Part shown: in pieces, positions 57,561 to 64,000 of the stretch
How positions within the stretch are numbered: position 1 is the stretch's first letter
Layout: every line of letters begins with the position of its first letter
NCBI GenBank assembly: GCA_032209605.1
Contig: JASFXZ010000092.1
Coordinates: 124,001 to 188,000 of the forward strand
Length of the DNA: 64,000 nt
Direction of reading: 5' to 3'
From: Mactromeris polynyma
Taxonomy: Eukaryota > Mollusca > Bivalvia > Venerida > Mactridae
Program-made: the position numbers and the translations under genes
The notes under the pieces: model-generated
What the model saw: only the letters and a program-made list of their open reading frames with translations
Told to the model about the DNA's origin: nothing
The model's database searches: none

Positions 57561-57639
57561 TGCTTGTATCCAATTTTCACTATATTAGCAAATCAAAATA
57601 AGTCGTTAAATTGTAACCGTGAAAATTTAGTAAAATATG

Positions 57640-58010
57640 TAAACTTTGAAAATCTTCTTGTCCAAAACCTTAATGTCTAGAGCTCTGATATTTTGTGTGT
57701 AGCATTGTCTATAGTGGTCATCGTACAAGATTGCATAAATTATTAAGTTCCGTCAAAAAAACATGGCTGCCAGGGGCGGGACCATGTTCCCTAAATGTAT
57801 ATAGTGGAAACTATAAACAACATCTCCTAAACTACTCAATGGATTTTGACCAAACTTCACAGGAATGATCCTATATGTATATAGTGGAAACTATAAACGT
57901 CATCTCCTCTTAAACCCTTGAATGGATTTTGATCAACCTTTACAGTAATGATCCTTAGGTGGTCCTCTTCCGTTACATAAATAATTTTGGTCTGTTCATA
58001 AATAGGTCAA
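57640..58010. repeat. Second locus of the 34.1-34.6 kb dispersed repeat
   Basis: Shares 'aaaatcttcttgtccaaaacc', 'tagagctctgatattttgtg', 'acatggctgccaggggcgg' and 'ggattttgaccaaacttcac' with 34195-34450. Confidence 0.85.
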
Positions 58011-58044
58011 AATTGTACATTTGAAATATGATATTTAAGTTCTT

Positions 58045-58138
58045 GGACGTTCAAGTTCATCAAGCTCATGGATAAATTTACACAATGTTTATGCACAGTT
58101 CATGAACTATTCATGAATGCATTTCAATGGGTTTAAAT
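58045..58138. repeat. 'gttcatgaa'-rich repeat, related to 59990-60185
   Basis: Clustered 'gttcatgaactattcatgaatg' style motifs occur here and again at 59990-60185 on the far side of the mariner. Confidence 0.5.
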
Positions 58139-58340
58139 CTGGCATGGTCAGTAGCAAGCTAGACTACCAGCCTGAAGGACCCGGTTCAATCCTGGGTCCG
58201 TCCAGCTACGGTCACTGTCGTGATTTGATCTAAGAATCTTTCTGAGGTCATTCACCTCCCACTGCTGATTCAAGTGGGGAAGCTTTCAGTCGCTTGCAGT
58301 GAAACCAAGGACTGCACTGACTATGGAGCTGTTAAATGAA
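58139..58340 (+). repeat. tRNA-derived SINE with conserved central domain
   Basis: Head 'catggtcagtagcaagc' and 'cccggttcaatcctggg', then 'cacctcccactgctgattc', 'aagtggggaagctttcagtc' and 'gcttgcagtg'. The central part is shared with 53630-53680. Confidence 0.65.
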
Positions 58341-58594
58341 GACAGCTGTTAGTAGGGGGTTATTTAAACAAATTCAATTGAAAAGATACTGAGGAAACAA
58401 TATACAGAATGGTCAGTCAGCTCTTATCAGCTGTTTGTGGAATGTGAATTCCATCGTCACTATTACAGAATGTTAATAGTCTAAGCCGTAAATGGTTGCT
58501 TATAGCAATGACACAAAATGTATCAATTAAAATGAAGACTGTTCCATTAATAAACGACCACTGTAAGTAAACCTTTACATCAAAAGCTTAAATA

Positions 58595-59925
58595 CGAGGG
58601 GCATTTGATAAGTAATGGCAACAGCGGCGGGTTATTCAAACCCCTATCATTAACCCATAAATGACTATTTGAGACCTTCAAAGTACTCTCCCTGCGACTG
58701 TACACACTTTTCAAGTCGAATTAGCCACTGAGAAAATGCACCTTTAAAGCGTTCTTTGGGTATACTGTTTATACACTGATATAACGCGCTGCCTACGGCG
58801 CTGCGCGTTTCAAAGAGGCGCCCTCACAAGCATGATTTAATATATGGGTTCAACCAAAAGTCACAGGGAGAGAGATCTGGGCTATATGGAGGGTGTGATA
58901 AAACATGAATATGATGCTCCTTCAGATCATCTTGTACTACAGCTGAACGATGTGCTGGTGCATTGTCATGTAGCAACTTGATGCCGCGGACCCCTGTCCG
59001 TGGGCGCTTTGTTGTGTAATAGTTAACAACAGCCGGTAGTATATTTTCTTTGTATAATATACCAGTAACACTTCTGCGTTCAGGGACTGGTATTTGGGCC
59101 ACAATTCCATCGGAATCGAAAAACAGGGCATACATAACGCGTCTGACACTTCTACTGCGCCGTGCAATTACAGGCCGTTGATTATTTTCACCTATCCACA
59201 TTTTGTTATTTTCTTTAGTGGCAGGCTCAAAAAAGTACAGCCAACCTGTTACATTTTCTTTGAGGCGCCTGGGGTCTTTATTTCTAAACATAGTGAGAAG
59301 AGCCGAAGCTTTCTCTACCCGCTCCCTCTTCTGCTCAGGGGTGAGCAAGTGCGGTATCCAGCGCGCACAAACCTTGTGTATGTTTAACTTTTCCTTTAAA
59401 ATCAAGAAAACCCATGACGAATTGAGACCCGATATCTCCCCGATCTGTTCAACAGTACATCTGGCATCTGTTTCTATTATATCTTTTACAGTGCAGATGT
59501 CTTTGTCAGACACTGCAGATTCTGGGCGCCCAAGACGGGCCTCATCTTTAATGTTAGATCTGCCATCTTTAAAGAGAGAAACCCACCGGGCAACTGTGCG
59601 ATATGGAAGAGCACTTTCTCCATATACCTTGACTAAATCAGATTGAATATCTAAAGCGCTCAAGCCAAGCAATCCACGTATTTAGCAATACGCCCTTTGC
59701 TCCTCGCGAAAATCGCTATTAGCTTCAGCCATTTTTATAGCCACTATAATGTACCACGCTATTTCAAACTTCATTTTAAAGTTCATTTGCACGTGATTCG
59801 CGTGTAATTTTTTGCCAGGTGAACGGAAAAATCAATACTCTTTCCATCGGTATGCTACACTAGTGGATGCACGTGAAAATCGATAAAATATTGGATCGTT
59901 GCCACTAATTATAAAATGCCCCTTG
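58595..59925 (-). mobile_element. Full-length mariner element with TIRs and TA flanks
   Basis: 1331 bp. 28-bp terminal inverted repeats match at 24 positions (left begins CGAGGGGCATTTGATAAG, right inverse CAAGGGGCATTTTATAAT). TA lies directly outside both ends (58593-58594, 59926-59927). It contains one transposase gene on the minus strand, annotated separately. Length, ends and TA targeting are all typical of mariner. Confidence 0.92.
58665..59732 (-). pseudogene. Mariner transposase (D,D34D type), inactivated
   Basis: Start ATG at 59732 ('MAEANSDFREEQRAYC'), family stop TAG at 58667-58665, ~355 codons as expected. N-terminal helix-turn-helix region ('YRTVARWVSLFKDGRSNIKD'), then 'VCARWIPHLLTPEQKRERVE' linker, then the DDE domain. 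'LLHDNAPAH' holds the second Asp, and 'SPDLSPCDFW' the third, exactly 34 residues between them. Defects: TAA at 59684-59682 (codon 17), TGA at 58826-58824 (likely CGA to TGA), and three residues missing at 59243/59244. There 'VTGWLYF' replaces the family's TG-DET-W, removing the first catalytic Asp in frame. Any protein would be catalytically dead. The conserved remainder means the copy is fairly young. Confidence 0.92.
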
Positions 59926-59989
59926 TACTGTAGTCAATCACTGAGTACATAAAATAACTGTGTTTTTGAGAAATTATCATGTTAAGTGG

Positions 59990-60185
59990 TTAAACAATTC
60001 ATCAAAATTAATGAACTTTGGTTCATGAACTAGTTTTAATGCTAGAAATTAATTAATGACATTGGGTACATGAATTTGTTTTAATGGATGTTTGGTGGAC
60101 AGTGAAGGACAGTTCATGACTATTCATTAACATTTCATGAATGTTCATAAAGAGTTCATCAGTTCATGAACGGATTCTGGTATGA
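59990..60185. repeat. 'ttcatgaac'-rich repeat
   Basis: Many 'gttcatgaac', 'attcattaac' and 'ttcatgaatgttcat' motifs. Related to 58045-58138. Confidence 0.5.
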
Positions 60186-60294
60186 TCTAACTGATGGAGC
60201 CAAATTAATGTACTATAATGCATATATTCTTCCCATTCTTGATTACTGTCATTGGGTATGGGTTTAATACATGAAATGCTATATCAATAAAGTA

Positions 60295-60471
60295 CAGTAA
60301 AACCTCTATAATAATACCACCTTGGGACCCTTGAAAACGGGTCTTCTTTTTGAGTTGGTCTTAATATTGAGGTTGAATAAAGAGCAAAATGGTGACAATG
60401 GACTTGAAAGTTGTATGCTTAATTTTGAGGTGGTTTTGTTATTGAGGTGGTCTTTAAGTGAGGTTTTACTG
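60295..60471. mobile_element. CAGTAAAACCTC-family MITE
   Basis: Ends CAGTAAAACCTCTATAATA and GTGAGGTTTTACTG, 177 bp. Left flank TA; the right flank is TT, a mutated TA. The interior matches 10162-10327 ('cttaatattgaggttgaa', 'attgaggtggtctttaag'). Confidence 0.75.
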
Positions 60472-60479
60472 TTCAAGTA

Positions 60480-61240
60480 TTTTAATTAAGAGCTGCCAAG
60501 ATTATTCTGAACCAGGCAATACAATCTTCTTCACAATTGTTCATAGATCTAAAATGGCTAGAATAAAGAAATGGGTTAAATATCAAATGGCAGTGATAAT
60601 TTTTAGCAAATTAACCAGTTTTTAACAGCATACTAAAGCCCGAATATCATAATTACAATATTACCTTAACAATCTTCATAATTTATGTTTAAAACAAGTA
60701 TTATAATTTAGTGTAGGTAAATATGTCATATAAGTGTTCTGTATAAGTATAATTATGTATTGACTAGATTGAAAATGATATTACATTTCTGTAATTAGTC
60801 ATTGGTGTCTTCTGCTGGCTTTGAAAGTACAAATATGTCCAAATTAGCTGAAGTTCTGCACTGTGGGATTATAAGTGATTCTCATGTTATGTTTAAATAA
60901 ATGCTGTGGTACTGCTTTGGTGTATGATAGTACACTGCAACTCCATTACAACGCGATGAGAGGGGTCCACGACTCGCGATCGCATTAGACTGCATTAAAC
61001 TTTCCCACCCACCCAATATATAGCATTGTGCATACTTTGTGTTTTCATAATATATAATAAATATAGATCTCAAGACCCCATTGCATGGTCTGTATTAGGT
61101 AGCAGTGGTAGAGGAAAGGATATATGAATACTGGTAACCTAGAAATGTTTGCAACAATATTTCTGTTTTTTTTTTATTTATAGACATTTATGCGACTGTA
61201 AAATGTTCACATTTTTACAAGAATCATGATTAGATAGTGG
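60480..61240. other. AT-rich stretch without recognisable genes
   Basis: Near 60940-61010 'actgcaactccattacaacg' and 'gcattagactgcattaaact' suggest a fragment of another TIR element. Otherwise nothing. Confidence 0.35.
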
Positions 61241-61246
61241 ATATTT

Positions 61247-61388
61247 GTGTGTTTCCATGTAAGATCGAAAGTTATTTCACTGAGTGAGCAGCAGAGAGAA
61301 TATTATCGAAAGTGACATAACCGCAAGTGAAAATTTAAGTCAGATACTCATGAGGTGAAATGACTCGATCTCACACCGAAACATACAG
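61247..61388. mobile_element. Foldback MITE, copy 1
   Basis: Left 'TGTTTCCATGTAAGATCGAA' with 'AGTTATTTCACT'; right inverse 'TGTTTCGGTGTGAGATCGAG' with 'TCATTTCACC'. About 142 bp. A second copy lies at 63411-63513. Confidence 0.65.
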
Positions 61389-61677
61389 ATGTTCTATTTA
61401 TTTCATGCATCATTTTCGTCCTTTTTATTTTTTACACTTATTAATTACTTCAAATTTCCGTTCAATACCTCAATTTTTTACATGACGCCGTTTATATGTT
61501 GTCATTATCTTTTTGATAATTTCACAGACAAACATTTCGGATGTAAGTAAGGAATTGCGTAATTTATTCGAAGAAAGTGTGCAAGGGGAAGGGGTCTGCC
61601 CTGCAACATTGAGCTGTGAGGATTTTAATGAAATTGATGGCTGTAGATATGTAACAAAATTCCTCCTTTACTTTCAG

Positions 61678-61762
61678 GTCTCCATTCAATGATATGTTTG
61701 TGTATATGATAGTCATTGTTGAGAGCGGTTTCTGGTGCTGAGATGCTGACACACATCACATG
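61678..61762 (+). other. Exon-like segment 2 of a duplicated pair
   Basis: 85 bp between acceptor (ttactttcag|) and donor (ATG|gtaagt). Aligns with 57145-57228 over its length with one 1-bp indel. The frame matching MSCAEILGYIS reads VSGAEMLTHIT but lacks the start ATG (GTT instead); an inner ATG remains at 61743. Preserved splice signals despite divergence suggest use or recent decay. Confidence 0.35.
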
Positions 61763-62399
61763 GTAAGTTAGACTGTCACATAATCCATCATATAAACAGG
61801 AAATATTAACCAAAAGAGCTAATCCACCAGAATAAATGCTATTATCTTAAAGATTTGTAAAAATTAAAATGATATTCTGAGTATTTCCTACTAAATTATG
61901 CTCAAGGAAGAAATGGCAAGGGAGGTAACAATCACTATACAATTTGCTACCACTCCCTGTGTGTCAGTAATGAGGTAAACCTGCACTATGGTATAATATA
62001 AAATGTAAAAAATGTAAATACAAAATGGTGGGTTAGCTCTGTTAGTTAATATTTGTTGTCAAAATTCTGGTGATAATCAAATTGAGTTAAGCTAGTCTTT
62101 AAGACTCTATCAATCTCATTGAAATCAGCCCCTAACTTTAGCTCCATTACTTTCTGCTGTTAGGATCTAAAATAGATATGCATGATCTACGCTCAAATAG
62201 AATTTACGGAGCTCGTCTGAGATCAACGAATATTCATAACTCTAAACCACAGCAATTTGCAGTCGACGATTTGATTGGCTACTCAAAGGTCACAAGAATG
62301 TGACCTGTATTGTGCAGTCATCAGATCCAGTTAGCATATAGTATAGGAGTGTGCGACTGGAGCTGATTTTAATGAGATTGAGACTCTATATGCATATAC

Positions 62400-62570
62400 T
62401 GTGAAACCTAAATTAGACCACCATTGGTTCTCAAGAAAATTGGTCTTATCAATAAGGAGGTCTGATTTTTATTTAGTTAAAATGTGGATGAAAAATTGAA
62501 AACTGGTCCCTGAAAATATGGTCTCAATAATGTCTTACTATTGAGGTGGTCTTTTTGTGAGGTTTTACTG
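62400..62570. mobile_element. CAGTAAAACCTC-family MITE, diverged
   Basis: The right end GTGAGGTTTTACTG is followed by TA. The left end is degenerate ('ctgtgaaacctaaattagac'). The interior has 'actattgaggtggtctttt'. Confidence 0.6.
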
Positions 62571-62999
62571 TAGATCAAGCAGCATAATTATGAGCACTGC
62601 TGTATGAATTTCAACCTCTTCTTTAAGTGAGGTCATTTACATAAAACATCACATGTGACATCACCATGTACTGACAGTAAGCAATCTTTGTCCCATATTG
62701 CAATGGAAACGAAGTGACCCTAGAGAGTAAACATTGTATCTTGTTTGCAAATATTGACATGACATGTTGCGTTTTCTTGAAATGACATCACTTACAGAAG
62801 AGGTTGTAAATCCCATAGCAGCGCTCTCGTATAGACTTTTCATTTTCATCCCTCCAAATTGTGTCAAGAATTCAATTGATCTTTAAAATTTCGATCGTGG
62901 CTTATAGAAATATCTCATTGCCTTACAAAGGTGCTTGTTGTTGGCAACACCAAACATCAACTTAACTTAAGGTATGTTCATTTTAAATGATAATACACA

Positions 63000-63405
63000 A
63001 ATTCCTGGAAATCTTGGCATTAAATTTATTATAAAAATTACAATTACATGTACTAGGTTAGAATAATATATCAATTGATAACTAGTAAATTAATATATAT
63101 TTACAGTTACTGTCAAATATACTGGTGATCGATAATACATTCTTCAAAGAAAACTAAATACAACTTAGAACATATTCAATAAATATTTGCTCAAGCATAT
63201 ATTGAACAAAAATATGTTTCAAAACATTCTATTTGAATATGATAATTGATGTATTAGTTAATTATTAAAACAGAAACATTTATAGACATAATACAACAAG
63301 ATTATACATGTACATTGTAGTTGTAAATCTCTGACAAAGCTGTATTGATGCCGGGCACATACCTTTAAACATATGTATATAATTTCACACTAATAAATAG
63401 AGAAT
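63000..63405. other. AT-rich stretch without recognisable genes
   Basis: Nothing recognised. Confidence 0.4.
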
Positions 63406-63410
63406 ATTTG

Positions 63411-63513
63411 TATGTTTTGGTGTAAGATCAAAAGTTATTTCAACAAGTAAGCAACCCATGCAATATTTTCACAGTGGCGTAGGTGAAATACTTTCCATCT
63501 TGCACCGAAACAT
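63411..63513. mobile_element. Foldback MITE, copy 2
   Basis: Left 'TATGTTTTGGTGTAAGATCA' and right inverse 'TATGTTTCGGTGCAAGATGG' match the ends of 61247-61388. The sequence beyond the right end, through 'catttcattaccccatgcc', also resembles that beyond copy 1. Confidence 0.6.
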
Positions 63514-63689
63514 ACAACAATTCTGTTTATTTCATGCTTCATTTGGGTTTCTTGTGAATTAAACTTGTTAATTACATTTCATTACCCCATGCCTCAATAT
63601 TTGATTTGACTTCATTTGCCAAAGCCTGCACCTTGGCCATCAAGTAGTTCTTTTTCAATACAAATGTGAACTCCTTACTTAATTTAATT

Positions 63690-64000
63690 GTGCTATACTT
63701 CATAAACTCTTCTATTGGTCTTAATCATTCTAAACTTCATAAACTCTGCTATAGGTCATAATCATTCTAAACTTCATAAACTCTTCTATAGGTCTTAATC
63801 ATTCTAAACTTCATAAACTCTTCTATAGGTCTTAATCATTCTAAACTTCATAAACTCTGCTATAGGTCTTAACCATTCTAAACTTCATAAACTCTTCTAT
63901 AGGTCTTATCCATTCTAAACTTCATAAACTCTTCTATAGGTCTTAGCCATTCTAAACTTCATAAACTCTTCTATAGGTCTTAACCATTCTAAACTTCATA
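63690..64000. repeat. 37-bp minisatellite running off the window
   Basis: The unit includes 'cttcataaactcttctatag', 'gtcttaatcattctaaa'. About eight copies with few substitutions (tct/tgc, aat/aac). The array continues past 64000. Confidence 0.93.

Noticed and set aside
59094..59646. Plus-strand ORFs of 97 and 147 residues
   Set aside because: Antisense shadows of the mariner transposase.

Overview
The window reads as intergenic and intronic DNA from an invertebrate animal. It is AT-rich, has one conserved gene split by long GT-AG introns, and is full of tRNA-derived SINEs, LINEs, mariner/Tc1 elements, short inverted-repeat elements and tandem arrays. Several dispersed repeats (for example those containing 'gagttatggccctt' or 'ggattttgaccaaacttcacaggaatgatcctta') are of a kind I associate with bivalve or gastropod genomes. 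A mollusc is therefore my inference; no species can be named from this sequence.

Layout. 1-2648: downstream flank and probable 3' UTR. 2649-11123 (minus): the only complete conserved host gene, a DDX19/DBP5-type DEAD-box RNA helicase. It has ten coding exons and a reconstructed protein of 505 residues, with a likely untranslated first exon and ETS-type promoter near 13420-13500. Its introns hold several TA-flanked MITEs, a 91-bp tandem array and a 154-bp duplication. 13.7-16.1 kb: a higher-order satellite built on an 18-21 bp core. 16.7-18.9 kb: remnants of Tc1, Harbinger-like and mariner transposases around a ~70-bp satellite. 19.1-21.3 kb: a ~168-bp satellite and a second block of the ~70-bp satellite. 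21.9-23.7 kb: a decayed LINE 3' end split by an insertion. 24-34 kb: mostly unrecognised DNA with a long hairpin, an intron-split Tc1 remnant, tandem tRNA-like units and hAT-like MITEs. 35.0-36.6 kb: a broken Ty3/Gypsy pol fragment (minus).

37384-42380 (minus): a young non-LTR retrotransposon. ORF2 is intact (1158 residues; endonuclease, reverse transcriptase, C-terminal zinc knuckle). The end of ORF1 overlaps it through a TAATG stop-start, the 3' UTR carries a 17-bp minisatellite, and imperfect target-site duplications of 21 and 25 bp bracket the element.

42.7-44.0 kb: three 397-bp tandem copies with small hairpin repeats. 45.4-46.5 kb: a ~161-bp satellite. 54498-55952: a palindromic foldback element with long inverted arms, eight internal tandem units and a 6-bp target duplication. 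57.1 and 61.7 kb: two paralogous exon-like segments that keep their splice sites, possibly from a plus-strand gene leaving the window. 58595-59925: a full-length mariner (D,D34D type) with TIRs and TA flanks, dead through two stop codons and loss of the first catalytic Asp. 63.7-64.0 kb: a 37-bp minisatellite running off the end.

The most unusual structures are the foldback element, the UAAUG-coupled LINE with its 3' minisatellite, the nested higher-order satellite, and the Tc1 remnant split by an intron-like segment.
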